Shown: positions 44,393 through 52,828, numbered from the stretch's first letter. The stretch is DNA of 64,000 bases from Bacillota bacterium (GCA_013178125.1 JABLXJ010000014.1:1-64000); one strand, 5' to 3'. Translations and numbers: made by a program. The notes: generated by a model from the sequence alone, not told the origin.

Positions 44393-45412
44393 CTATTGAG
44401 GTGCAAATCCACTTGTTTTACGGATTTGAAGCTTTGGGGGCAATATGATGCGCTGTGGCTCGCGTTGTGCCTGCGGAGATTCTATCTTCTCCAGGAGGAG
44501 TCGTGCAGCGATTGCCCCTATGTCGTATTTAGGCTGAGCCACCGTCGTAAGCTGAACCAGGTGCAGGGATGCAGGGGGTATATCATCGAACCCCACAAGG
44601 GATATATCCTCAGGAACGCGAAGGCCAGCTTCAAATATTGCTTCAAGTGCCCCTATCGCCATGAGATCGTTGGCCGCGAAGATCGCAGTAGGCACTTTTT
44701 CTGTCTGGAGGAGACGCTTCGCTGCAGCATACCCTCCTTCCTGTTTAAAGTCACCGGCCTCGATCTGGCACTGGTCGGCAGCTAGACCGGCCTCCGCCAT
44801 GGCCTTCAGATAACCCTTCTCTCTATCTATACTTGCCGAGACGCCCTGAGTACCGGCTATGAAGGCGATCCTCGTATGGCCGAGGTCTAAGAGATGGCGA
44901 GTGGCTTGATATCCTCCAAGGACGTTGTCAACAATCACAAGATCAGCGTCATGCCCTGATAGCTCACGGCCTGCGAGCACGAAGGGCATGTTGCGCTTAG
45001 CCAGCGCAGAAAGGTCCGTCGTCCCGATGCGAACTGAGGCAAATATGATTCCGTCGACTCGCTTTTGAAATAGCAATTGTATGTAGCTAGCCTCCCTCTC
45101 TGGCCGGCCATCCGTGTTACAAAGAAAAACATTGCGATTGTATGCACGCATAACATCTTCCACGCCCCTTGCCAGCTCAGGGAAAAAGGGGTTAGTTATA
45201 TCGTTGATTATGAGGCCGATTGTTCCTGTTCTTTTAGTTGCAAGCCCGCGGGCAATATCATTTGGCGAATATCCGAGCTCTTTTATGACTTCAAGGACAC
45301 GTCTTTTCGTATCCATATCAACAACCGGGATATTGTTGACGACACGCGATACTGTGGATTTTGAGACGCCCGCGGCTTTCGCTACGTCGTTGATGGTTAT
45401 GGGCACAGACAT
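44393..45412 (-). CDS. LacI-family transcriptional regulator of the inositol cluster
   Basis: The 339-aa repressor has the helix-turn-helix ITINDVAKAAGVSKSTVSRV, the hinge NDIARGLATKRTGTIGLI and an effector domain (FAANDLMAIGALEAIFEAGL, ISLVGFDDIPPASL). The start is uncertain within 15 bases: ATG at 45421 or 45412, or GTG at 45406, which has the best spacing to GGAGG. It is directly upstream of the iolM-like operon in the same direction (190 bases). A perfect LacI-type operator stands about 40 bases upstream, so autorepression is likely. Confidence 0.9.
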   Translation of the reverse strand: MSVPITINDVAKAAGVSKSTVSRVVNNIPVVDMDTKRRVLEVIKELGYSPNDIARGLATKRTGTIGLIINDITNPFFPELARGVEDVMRAYNRNVFLCNTDGRPEREASYIQLLFQKRVDGIIFASVRIGTTDLSALAKRNMPFVLAGRELSGHDADLVIVDNVLGGYQATRHLLDLGHTRIAFIAGTQGVSASIDREKGYLKAMAEAGLAADQCQIEAGDFKQEGGYAAAKRLLQTEKVPTAIFAANDLMAIGALEAIFEAGLRVPEDISLVGFDDIPPASLHLVQLTTVAQPKYDIGAIAARLLLEKIESPQAQREPQRIILPPKLQIRKTSGFAPQ

Positions 45413-45453
45413 ATCCTCCATGCGCGGTCGCGTAAGGATAATAGAAGTTTATT

Positions 45454-45467
45454 TGCAAACGGTTTCA
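45454..45467. promoter_or_regulatory. LacI-type operator, TGCAAACGGTTTCA
   Basis: The site fits the LacI-family consensus TGNAANCGNTTNCA at every fixed position and lies upstream of the LacI gene in the leader or promoter. No second copy was spotted before the iolM-like gene. Confidence 0.75.
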
Positions 45468-45565
45468 TTGTCTTTTATTCAACGCTACCGCTGCAATTCC
45501 TCCTTCGGGATAAAATTTCTTACCGCACATAAGATTATGGAACGGAGAGATGAATGGGATAGATA

Positions 45566-45607
45566 TAAAAAGCGCGCCCGGCAAACGTAGTGTAGTGTGC
45601 CGGGCGC
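45566..45607 (-). terminator. Rho-independent terminator (minus strand)
   Basis: GCGCCCGGCA and TGCCGGGCGC form a perfect 10-bp stem with a 14-base loop. On the minus strand it is followed by GC and TTTTT. It lies about 130 bases past the stop of the metallophosphoesterase fragment and would end transcripts coming from the tRNA-His side. Confidence 0.8.
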
Positions 45608-45735
45608 CCTTGTATGTCCATCTGGAGTCTAACCAGAAACCCACATCATACTGCCTCATAACCCGTTATGTTGCCCTGATCCTATATTAAATAGGATTCT
45701 CAGGCTAACATCCCCCGGTCGGGAGGCATATTTGA

Positions 45736-46128
45736 TTACTTTCCCCTGCGCTCGAACTCGAATATTCGCACTCTATCGTCTTCGCTCCCGAGGCGTAAAG
45801 CGGCAATCTCGGTGCTCATGCGCAACCTGCTCTTTTCCACGAGCTGTTTATTAGATATCTGCGCCCAATTCAACTTTACGTATATGGTATCTGCTCCTTT
45901 TTTGCCGACCTCAACGATGCGGTAGGCATTGGGGTACTCGACTAATGCGGAGGTCGCTACATATATCACACCATTCTTCTCTTTGATATCCATGCCGTGA
46001 TGTTGACCAGTGAATACCATTTTCACATTGGGGTAGGACTCCAGTATGCTTCGCACCTCTGTCGCGTTAGTCGGCAAATACCTGGGATCATCCTCCCAGC
46101 CGAAATGTAGCGAGGCGAGGTTACACAT
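45736..46128 (-). pseudogene. C-terminal fragment of a metallophosphoesterase-like protein
   Basis: The frame reads ATEVRSILESYPNVKMVFTG, QHHGMDIKEKNGVIYVATSA and LVEYPNAYRIVEV, the C-terminal part of calcineurin-like phosphoesterases (the GQHHG motif corresponds to GHxH). The metal-binding N-terminal motifs (DxH, GDxxD, GNHD) are absent. The open frame runs upstream through tRNA-His, which cannot be real coding sequence. I therefore treat 45736-46128 as the leftover of a truncated gene; a short product from the ATG at 46128 is possible. Confidence 0.55.
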
Positions 46129-46228
46129 ATATTGCCCGGGGGTAAAAAATGCGTAAAATCGGAGCTGTCGTGGCGGGGCCGGCATCGGCATCATATTGAG
46201 GGAAATAGGTCCTGAAATATAAAAAAAA

Positions 46229-46305
46229 TGGGGTGGATGATGGGATTCGAACCCACAACCCCTGGAGCCACAGTCCAGTGCTCTGACCGTTGAGCTACAT
46301 CCACC
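46229..46305 (-). tRNA. tRNA-His (GTG)
   Basis: Acceptor stem GTGGATG/CATCCAC, extra 5' G (G-1) opposite C, D-loop AGCTCAACGGTCAGAGC, anticodon arm CTGGA-CTGTGGC-TCCAG with anticodon GTG, T-arm GTTCGAATC and encoded CCA are all present. The G-1 is diagnostic for tRNA-His. A consensus promoter lies 42 bases upstream. Confidence 0.95.
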
Positions 46306-46346
46306 GCAAAACGCGTGAAACCTTTGCAGTTCTATTGACAGTTCCA

Positions 46347-46376
46347 ATTATATCAGGATACGTGCCAGCGTGTCAA
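46347..46376 (-). promoter_or_regulatory. Sigma-A promoter of tRNA-His
   Basis: Minus-strand TTGACA (46371-46376), an 18-base spacer and TATAAT (46347-46352) match the consensus at every position. Transcription would start near 46340, about 35 bases before the mature tRNA. Confidence 0.85.
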
Positions 46377-46524
46377 GGGGCGGCGCGCATCCATGCATCC
46401 ATGGTGCGCATCCATGGTATTCTTGCCCATCTATACCTCATTCATGCATGAATTCGTGGTCATTAAGGCAATACTTGATACAGCAGCATCCCGGGCGGGG
46501 GATACATCCCAGGTGGAGGATAAG

Positions 46525-49476
46525 ATGCGGGTACATATCACGGTGACCGGAGAGATCCAGGGAGTCGGGTTCAGGCCATTCATCTATCGCGTAGCCAAGG
46601 CCTGCGGCCTATCAGGATGGGTTGCGAATACCCTTGAAGGAGTCGAGATAGAATGGGAAGGCCCTGAAGCCTCAATTGAAGCAGGGCTTCAGACGCTGAG
46701 GGCTCGCCCTCCCGCAATTTCAACCATAAAGGCGATCCGGGTCCGCAAGATGCCCTCCCAATGCGCACGCGAGATATCTCCATCGTGTGAGACATTCTCC
46801 CGGTGCGCGGCAGGTAATGCTGCGATTCCGAGCTCGACCCCGGAAAACGCACGGACCAAGGGATTTGTTATACGCCAGAGTCAGATCGACAGGGATCGGT
46901 ATAGACGCGCATGGGTTGAGTATGTTGAGTATAAAGAGAATAGCCGGGGGAATAGGCGTGGGGAAAGCAGGGATAACGGTGGCCTGCTTCTCATTATGCC
47001 CGACATCGGACTCTGCGATGATTGTAGGATGGAGCTCCTATCCCCCGGAAACCGAAGATTCCGTCATCCCTTCATTAGCTGCACCTACTGTGGACCTCGC
47101 TTCACCATAATCTCGGGGGTTCCGTATGACCGGGAGAAGACATCGATGTCGCGTTTTGAGCTATGCGGCGAATGCCGCAGGGAGTATGAAGACCCCGGGG
47201 ACCGGCGCTACCACGCGCAGACTGTAGCGTGCCATGGTTGCGGCCCGCGACTCGAGTTCATCGCGCCGCACCTGGAAGCAGGCCCGAGTTTAAGCCCGGT
47301 GACCCCGGGGACCGGCCCGACCAATCAGGGCGGCAACCATATCTACGGCAACCATAGCGACCCGTGTCACACGACCGACACGATTGACGCGATTGACGCG
47401 GCGGTCGAGCTTCTCGCTGCCGGCAAGGTCGTAGCAGTGAAAGGCATTGGGGGATATCACCTGGCATGTAATGCGATGGATGAATCCGCGGTGCGGTTGC
47501 TCAGGGAACGCAAGCAGAGGGAGGACGAGCCCTTCGCTGTCATGATGAAGGATATTGATACGGTTCGCCGGTACTGCCATGTTTCACCTGAAGAAGAAAA
47601 GCTCCTGTTAAGCTGGGAAAGACCGATAGCCCTCATCACGCCAAAGGCCGCGGCCACCGGTGGCGTAAGTGATGCAAGTGCAGGCGGCACGCGCGTAGGC
47701 TCCGGTGCAGATACAGACGCAGGTGCAAGTGCAGGGGCAGGTACAGGCTCACGCGGGAACAGAACGGGCGCCGCAGGAGAAGATAGCGCAGCCGTAGCAG
47801 GCCTGGCTCCCAACGTGTCGGGCCGGAGCCGCTACCTCGGGGTGATGCTCCCCTATACGCCCGTCCACGAATTACTCCTGGCGCATACGCGCTGTCCGGA
47901 GGTCCTTGTGATGACCAGTGCCAATAGGCATGAGGAGCCGATGATCTACGGCTCCGACCCTGGCTCCGACGCCCCTAACTCCGACAGCCATAACTCTGAC
48001 GACTATAGCTGCGACGACTATAGCTCTGACGGCCGTCCCGACTCACGCCTTGACTCGCGCCTTGGGACCCTCGCCTGCGGGATCCTGACGCACGACAGGC
48101 CTATTCTGCGGAGGTGCGATGACTCAGTGGTGCGGGTTCAATCCGGCCGCCCCGTCATCATCCGGCGCTCCCGTGGCTATGTCCCGAGGCCGGTCCCGGT
48201 CTGCACCCCTGCCCGGCACTCAGGTCGCGCCCCGGCGATCCTGGCCATGGGGGGACATATGAAAAATGCCTTTTGCATCGCCAAAGGAGATATAGCCATC
48301 CCGAGCCAGTACATTGGCGACCTGGAGAGCCGGGAGGCGCAAAGGGAATATGAGATATTTATCGTCGATTTCCTCAAGCTTTTCAGATTCCGGCCTGAGC
48401 TGATAGCCTGCGACCTGCACTCGGGCTACTATTCAACCCGGCATGGACTTCACCTGGCCCGGGAATGGGGGATACCGGTCGTGAGAATTCAGCACCATCA
48501 CGCCCATATCGCCTCCTGCCTGGTGGAAAACGGTATCAGCGGCAGCGCCATAGGGGTTGCTTTCGATGGGACCGGCCTTGGATGCGACGGCCAGCTCTGG
48601 GGCGGCGAATTCCTATTTTACTCGCCCTGCCGGGGCGGTAGCGGGAATCATAGTCCCTTTGCACCCTTCGATAGCCCCTTCGTACGTTGGGCCCACCTCT
48701 CATATATACCGATGCCAGGCGGAGAGAAAGCCATCCGGGAGCCCTGGCGGATGGCTGCGGCTTACGCCGCTTTAGCCATCGGCGAAGACATATCGGCCGC
48801 CCCCCTCCCCTTCCGTGGCAGGTTGCAAGATGGTAGGTGGGGTCTCTTATGGCGAGCCACGACTGAGGGCTTGAAGGACGGACGCACGCTCCTGACCTCT
48901 AGCGTTGGGAGACTCTTCGATGCCATATCCGCCCTAATCGGTCTGCGTGAGACAACAACCTACGAAGGCCAGGCCGCGGTGGAGCTTGAATCCGAGGCTG
49001 TAAATGGCTATGGCTATGGCTATGGCTACGGGCCCGAGGTATACCCGTATGCGATATCCGGGGCGGAAGGTGACATACCCTGGACCATCGACGTGATGGA
49101 GATGATTCGAGAGATCATGCAAGAGATGATATCCGGCGTCCCCAGGGCCAGGATCGCCAGGAAATTCCACCACACCCTGGCCACGATTATAGTTGACGTC
49201 TGCCGGAGGATCAGGAAGATAACGTCCTGTAATACAGTTGCCCTGAGCGGCGGGGTATTCCAGAATGAGCTCCTTCTCTCGGATACGCTCTCTCAACTCG
49301 AGGGCGCTGGATTTACAGCTCACATACATCATCTGGTGTCAACCAATGACCAAGGCATCTCCCTAGGGCAGGCCATACTCGCTTCCGCTGTGGCTGGCAC
49401 CGTTATCGCTCGCACCGCTATCGCTGATTCCGCTGTCATCGGCCCCATCGCCCATGCGGGCGCAACAAGAGGCTAA
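46525..49476 (+). CDS. hypF: HypF, carbamoyltransferase for [NiFe]-hydrogenase cyanide ligands
   Basis: HypF makes the thiocarboxamide on HypE from carbamoyl phosphate and ATP. The domains are in the usual order: acylphosphatase (MRVHITVTGEIQGVGFRPFI), two zinc-finger halves (LCDDCRMELL/CTYCGPRFT and LCGECRREYE/CHGCGPRLEF), a YrdC-like domain (KGIGGYHLACNA) and a Kae1-like domain with RIQHHHAHIASCL near residue 655. GGAGG before the ATG at 46525 fits the acylphosphatase start. At 983 aa it is over 200 residues longer than usual (about 750-780). The excess is in low-complexity inserts at DNA 47280-47400, 47665-47775, 47950-48060 and 49000-49035. It starts the hypFCDE operon. Confidence 0.93.
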   Translation: MRVHITVTGEIQGVGFRPFIYRVAKACGLSGWVANTLEGVEIEWEGPEASIEAGLQTLRARPPAISTIKAIRVRKMPSQCAREISPSCETFSRCAAGNAAIPSSTPENARTKGFVIRQSQIDRDRYRRAWVEYVEYKENSRGNRRGESRDNGGLLLIMPDIGLCDDCRMELLSPGNRRFRHPFISCTYCGPRFTIISGVPYDREKTSMSRFELCGECRREYEDPGDRRYHAQTVACHGCGPRLEFIAPHLEAGPSLSPVTPGTGPTNQGGNHIYGNHSDPCHTTDTIDAIDAAVELLAAGKVVAVKGIGGYHLACNAMDESAVRLLRERKQREDEPFAVMMKDIDTVRRYCHVSPEEEKLLLSWERPIALITPKAAATGGVSDASAGGTRVGSGADTDAGASAGAGTGSRGNRTGAAGEDSAAVAGLAPNVSGRSRYLGVMLPYTPVHELLLAHTRCPEVLVMTSANRHEEPMIYGSDPGSDAPNSDSHNSDDYSCDDYSSDGRPDSRLDSRLGTLACGILTHDRPILRRCDDSVVRVQSGRPVIIRRSRGYVPRPVPVCTPARHSGRAPAILAMGGHMKNAFCIAKGDIAIPSQYIGDLESREAQREYEIFIVDFLKLFRFRPELIACDLHSGYYSTRHGLHLAREWGIPVVRIQHHHAHIASCLVENGISGSAIGVAFDGTGLGCDGQLWGGEFLFYSPCRGGSGNHSPFAPFDSPFVRWAHLSYIPMPGGEKAIREPWRMAAAYAALAIGEDISAAPLPFRGRLQDGRWGLLWRATTEGLKDGRTLLTSSVGRLFDAISALIGLRETTTYEGQAAVELESEAVNGYGYGYGYGPEVYPYAISGAEGDIPWTIDVMEMIREIMQEMISGVPRARIARKFHHTLATIIVDVCRRIRKITSCNTVALSGGVFQNELLLSDTLSQLEGAGFTAHIHHLVSTNDQGISLGQAILASAVAGTVIARTAIADSAVIGPIAHAGATRG
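47665..48060. repeat. Low-complexity repeat inserts within hypF
   Basis: Two separate tracts lie in the YrdC-like region: 47665-47775, with GCAGGTGCAAGTGCAGG-type hexamers encoding Ala, Gly and Ser; and 47950-48060, with GACTATAGCTCTGACGG-type units encoding Ser, Asp and Tyr. The two stretches flank conserved sequence (the YLGVMLPYTPVHELLL block). A third short tract, GGCTAT repeated at 49000-49035, encodes GYGYGYGYG in the Kae1-like part. Confidence 0.8.
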
Positions 49477-49664
49477 GTCGTAGGATCGACGGCCATATTG
49501 ACTGTATTGATCGGATGGCCGGACTGGCCAGATGGGCTGGCTCGGCCGGATTGGCCAGCCGTGAATTGACAATGAAAATTGATAATGAAACTGAAGATGA
49601 TGGTAAGAATGATAAAGAAAATGGAAAGAGCGAATAAAGATAAACAGAGGGAGTGCTGAAACCC

Positions 49665-49937
49665 GTGTGTATCGCGTTTCCTGGCATGCTCATAAGCATC
49701 GATCCCGATAACCAAAAGGGCTGCGTGGATTTCCTGGGGGTGAAGCGGGAGGTCTGCCTCTCGCTTGTTCCCAGTGCAAAAATCGGGGACTTCGTCCTTG
49801 TTCATGCTGGCTTTGCGATCGAGCAGCTCGACCCCGACATGGCGAAGGATCTTACGTCAATGCTCGAAGAACTTGGAGAGAAGCTAGAAGAGATCTATGG
49901 GTCTGAATCTCTTGCACATGAATCTTTTGCATATTGA
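49665..49937 (+). CDS. hypC: HypC, [NiFe]-hydrogenase maturation chaperone
   Basis: The 90-aa chaperone carries the Fe(CN)2CO group with HypD. It begins MCIAFPGMLISID when read from the GTG at 49665, placing the essential Cys at position 2 as in all HypC proteins, and has GDFVLVHAGFAIEQLD. An upstream ATG would bury that Cys, so GTG is preferred. It overlaps the leader part of the hypD frame. Between hypF and hypC is a 175-base gap with degenerate repeats (GGATGGCCGGACTGGCCAG-type). Confidence 0.92.
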   Translation: MCIAFPGMLISIDPDNQKGCVDFLGVKREVCLSLVPSAKIGDFVLVHAGFAIEQLDPDMAKDLTSMLEELGEKLEEIYGSESLAHESFAY

Positions 49938-49962
49938 TCCCTTGAACATGGATCTCTTGCGC
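49897..49962. repeat. 15-bp degenerate tandem repeat at the hypC/hypD junction
   Basis: Four units of 15 bp (GAATCTCTTGCACAT, GAATCTTTTGCATAT, GATCCCTTGAACAT, GATCTCTTGCGCAT) run in tandem. They extend the hypD frame upstream as NLLHMNLLHIDPLNMDLLRI and also form the C-terminus of HypC in another frame. Confidence 0.8.
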
Positions 49963-51081
49963 ATTTTTAGAGATAAAGCCCTGGTGAATCTTCTGGCCGA
50001 CAGGCTCAGGGCATATTCCGGCCCACCGGTGAGATTCATGGAGGTATGCGGTACGCACACGATGTCCGTTTTCCGCAACGGGCTTCGCGCCCTCCTGCCT
50101 CCCAATATTCACCTCCTTTCAGGGCCAGGCTGCCCCGTCTGCGTTACGCCGTCCGGATTCATAGATCAGGCGATCAGGGCCGGCACAAGGAGAGATACAA
50201 TAATCACAACATTTGGAGACCTCATACGGGTGCCGGGGTCATTAGGCACCCTTGAGCGGGCCCGGGCAGCGGAGGCTGATATCCGCATCGTCTACTCGCC
50301 CCTCGACGTGCTGCCTATAGCTCAGGCGAACCCGGGCAAGCTCGTGGTATTTCTGGCAGTGGGCTTCGAGACTACAGCCCCTGGTATTGCGCTCATGATC
50401 CAGGCGGCCGAATCCAGGGGCATTCCCAACATCAGCATACTGCCAGGCCTGAAGCGCATGCCCCCGGTCCTGCGGGCGCTGGCATCTCCCGGGGCTGGGG
50501 GGCACGGGCTGGACGGCCTCATCTGCCCGGGACACGTCGCCGCCATCATCGGTGCAGACTCATTCGGATTCCTCGCCGGTGAATGCGGGCTTCCGGCCGT
50601 GATCGCGGGATTTGAGCCGCTTGACCTGATGCTCGCCATATACAAGCTCATCAATCAGGTTGACCAGATTAACCGTGGAATACGTGAAGCTCCAGGGCTG
50701 GAAAATGCATACAAGAGGGTGGTAAAACCAGGGGGGAATACGATAGCCTGGGCAAGAGTGCAGGCTGTATTTGAGTGGTCCACCTCGGTCTGGAGGGGAT
50801 TCGGGCCGATCCCCGGATCTGGAATGGCGCTCAGGGCCGGCTACGCCCACAGGGATGCCCGGGTGATCCTCGGGCTCGACCCGGAAGAGACCATGACCGA
50901 TAACCTGGCGACGGGATGCGAGTGCGGCCTGGTCCTGAGGGGGCAGCTTTCTCCCCCCGAATGCCCGATGTTTGCGCGTGGCTGCTCCCCGGAAAGCCCG
51001 CGCGGGGCGTGTATGGTCTCCTCAGAGGGGGCATGCGCAGCCTATTACCGCTACCGCCATAGAGATGTCATAGGAGGGTGA
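49948..51081 (+). CDS. hypD: HypD, [NiFe]-hydrogenase maturation iron-sulfur protein
   Basis: HypD scaffolds assembly of the Fe(CN)2CO unit with HypC and HypE. VRFMEVCGTHTMSVFRNGLR, LLSGPGCPVCVTP, GFETTAPG and CPGHVAAIIG are present, and the C-terminal Cys cluster (CECGLVL, ECPMFARGC, ACMVSSEGACAAYY) binds the [4Fe-4S] centre. The ATG at 49948 (MDLLRIFRDKALVN) aligns with known N-termini; the upstream 17 codons are repeat-derived. Its stop overlaps the hypE start region. Confidence 0.93.
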   Translation: MDLLRIFRDKALVNLLADRLRAYSGPPVRFMEVCGTHTMSVFRNGLRALLPPNIHLLSGPGCPVCVTPSGFIDQAIRAGTRRDTIITTFGDLIRVPGSLGTLERARAAEADIRIVYSPLDVLPIAQANPGKLVVFLAVGFETTAPGIALMIQAAESRGIPNISILPGLKRMPPVLRALASPGAGGHGLDGLICPGHVAAIIGADSFGFLAGECGLPAVIAGFEPLDLMLAIYKLINQVDQINRGIREAPGLENAYKRVVKPGGNTIAWARVQAVFEWSTSVWRGFGPIPGSGMALRAGYAHRDARVILGLDPEETMTDNLATGCECGLVLRGQLSPPECPMFARGCSPESPRGACMVSSEGACAAYYRYRHRDVIGG

Positions 51082-51086
51082 TGGCT

Positions 51087-52262
51087 ATGCAAGATCAAGC
51101 TGTCGTTCAATATATGGATCAATGCATAGATCGAGATGTAATAACGCTCGCGCATGGTGGAGGGGGCGAACTAACTTACGAGCTCATCAAGGAGGTATTT
51201 CACCCTTGCTTTCATAGCCCATACCTCGATATCCTGGATGACGCCGCTCGCCTGAATATAGGGGTGGAAATGGGCACAGGCTGCCAGGGACATGACACGC
51301 TATCGCTATCGCTCCTCCCGCCTGAGCCTCCCGGCCAGCCGGCCACCGCCATGCAAGGGTGGGCGAGCTTACAGATCGCCGTTACTACTGATAGCTTTGT
51401 GGTAAGGCCGCTCTTCTTCCCGGGCGGGGATATTGGAAAGCTCGCGGTCTGCGGCACAATAAACGACCTCTCGGTCAGCGGTGCGCGCCCCCTAGCCCTG
51501 ACGTGCTCCGTTATCCTCGAGGATGGCTTCCCCCTGGATGACCTGCGCTGCATAATCGCATCCATGGCCCGGGCAGCCCGGGAGTGTGGTGTCCAGATCG
51601 TGACGGGCGATACGAAAGTCGTGGAGAGAGGGGCCTGCGGCGGGGTTTACATTAATACGACCGGACTGGGCGCCGTGTTACATCACACATCCATCAGCGG
51701 CATGAATGCACGCCCTGGTGACAGGATCCTCATCTCAGGGACCATAGGCGATCATGAGGCTTCGATCCTCCTGGCACGGCTGGAGTCGGGTTTCGAATCC
51801 GACCTGACAAGCGATGTGGCGCCGGTATGGCCGGTGGTGGAGCGGCTCCTCGATTCCCCATTTGGGCGTGATATCCATGCCATGAGGGACCCCACTCGCG
51901 GCGGTGTAGCCGCAGCCCTGAATGAGATCGCGCTGCAATCAGAGATCGAGATTCTCATTGATGAAGCTGAGCTGCCTGTGAAGCCACAGGTGAGCGCCAC
52001 CTGCGAGCTCCTGGGGCTGGACCCGCTCTACCTGGCGAGTGAAGGAAAGGTTTTGATATTCGTGTCGCTCGAATCCTCCCGCCAGGTCCTTGATATACTG
52101 AAATGCCATCCCCTGGGACGGGAGGCGCGCGTCATAGGGGAGGTAGCCAGGAAGCGCCGGCCTCGAACAGCGGCCGGCGGCCGGGTCTGGCTCAAGACGG
52201 CCTCAGGGGGAATGCGGGAAGTGCCCATGCCCGCTGGCGTGAGCCTCCCACGTATCTGCTGA
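51087..52262 (+). CDS. hypE: HypE, [NiFe]-hydrogenase maturation dehydratase
   Basis: HypE dehydrates its C-terminal thiocarboxamide to the thiocyanate that supplies cyanide. The 391-aa protein is of the AIR-synthase (PurM) type: ITLAHGGGGELTYELIKEVF, VTTDSFVVRPLFFPGGDIGK, RDPTRGGVAAALNEIA. It ends PRIC, with the terminal Cys that carries the cyanide precursor. AGGAGG nine bases upstream favours the ATG at 51087 over GTG 51078 or ATG 51081. It is the last gene of the hyp operon; hypA, hypB and the [NiFe] enzyme are not in the window. Confidence 0.93.
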   Translation: MQDQAVVQYMDQCIDRDVITLAHGGGGELTYELIKEVFHPCFHSPYLDILDDAARLNIGVEMGTGCQGHDTLSLSLLPPEPPGQPATAMQGWASLQIAVTTDSFVVRPLFFPGGDIGKLAVCGTINDLSVSGARPLALTCSVILEDGFPLDDLRCIIASMARAARECGVQIVTGDTKVVERGACGGVYINTTGLGAVLHHTSISGMNARPGDRILISGTIGDHEASILLARLESGFESDLTSDVAPVWPVVERLLDSPFGRDIHAMRDPTRGGVAAALNEIALQSEIEILIDEAELPVKPQVSATCELLGLDPLYLASEGKVLIFVSLESSRQVLDILKCHPLGREARVIGEVARKRRPRTAAGGRVWLKTASGGMREVPMPAGVSLPRIC

Positions 52263-52264
52263 AC

Positions 52265-52400
52265 CTGGTCTAAATACGGTGGCTAAACCCCGGCAGCTAA
52301 ATCCGGTGGCGCTGGCGACTTCGAAATTACTTCCCTGCCCCTTTGCTCTCTGCTCCCTGCTCCCTGCTCATTCCCCTGCTCATTGCGGTCGCATCGGAGC
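52265..52400. repeat. Degenerate repeats after hypE
   Basis: CGGTGGCTAAACCCCGGCAG / CTAAATCCGGTGGCGCTGGC and then CTCCCTGCTCCCTGCTCATT with CCCTGCTCATTGC are short imperfect tandem copies. No gene is present between hypE and tRNA-Gly. Confidence 0.6.
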
Positions 52401-52474
52401 GGGCATCTTCAGGCGCCTTCGTGGAATAGCACATCGTCGCGGAACGGTAATTGTCGCGAAGCGGTACATAAAAA

Positions 52475-52549
52475 TGGAGCGGATGACGGGATTCGAACCC
52501 GCGGCCCTCGGCTTGGGAAGCCGATGTTCTACCACTAAACTACATCCGC
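52475..52549 (-). tRNA. tRNA-Gly (CCC)
   Basis: GCGGATG/CATCCGC acceptor stem, AGTTTAGTGGTAGAAC D-arm, TCGGC-TTCCCAA-GCCGA anticodon arm with anticodon CCC, GGTTCGAATCC T-arm and encoded CCA (discriminator T) are all present. A promoter lies 69 bases upstream. Confidence 0.94.
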
Positions 52550-52617
52550 TCGCAAGGTAAAGCTCTCAACGCTTTATCTTTAAATTTATACCTTTGAAAA
52601 AGTCCCTGTTGCTACAT

Positions 52618-52646
52618 ATTATACTTAAGATCCACCCGGAAGGCAA
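52618..52646 (-). promoter_or_regulatory. Sigma-A promoter of tRNA-Gly
   Basis: Minus strand: TTGCCT (52641-52646), 17 bases, TATAAT (52618-52623). It gives tRNA-Gly its own promoter in addition to any read-through from tRNA-Val. Confidence 0.7.
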
Positions 52647-52677
52647 GTACCTCCCGGTCGTTGAATTTCACGGAAAA

Positions 52678-52754
52678 TGGTGGGCGAAACAGGACTTGAA
52701 CCTGTGACCTCCTAGATGTGAACCAGGCGCTCTGGCCAGCTGAGCTATTCGCCC
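52678..52754 (-). tRNA. tRNA-Val (CAC)
   Basis: GGGCGAA/TTCGCCC acceptor stem, AGCTCAGCTGGCCAGAGC D-arm, CCTGG-TTCACAT-CTAGG anticodon arm (one G-U pair) with anticodon CAC, AGGTTCAAGTCCT T-arm and encoded CCA are all present. Confidence 0.94.
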
Positions 52755-52799
52755 ACTTCCTTCATTACCGGTATCAACGGTTCCTTCCCGGCAGAATTT

Positions 52800-52828
52800 A
52801 TTATACTATATCCCCCTCAAAAAAACAA
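52800..52828 (-). promoter_or_regulatory. Sigma-A promoter of tRNA-Val
   Basis: Minus strand: TTGTTT (52823-52828), 17 bases, TATAAT (52800-52805). The mature tRNA starts about 45 bases downstream. Confidence 0.75.

Noticed and set aside
45736-46347. 203-aa frame treated as one protein
   Set aside because: Its first part reads straight through the tRNA-His gene, so only the C-terminal part can derive from a protein gene.
46335-46363. Plus-strand TTGACA as a hypF promoter
   Set aside because: No acceptable -10 element lies 16-18 bases downstream; the same region is the well-matched minus-strand tRNA-His promoter.
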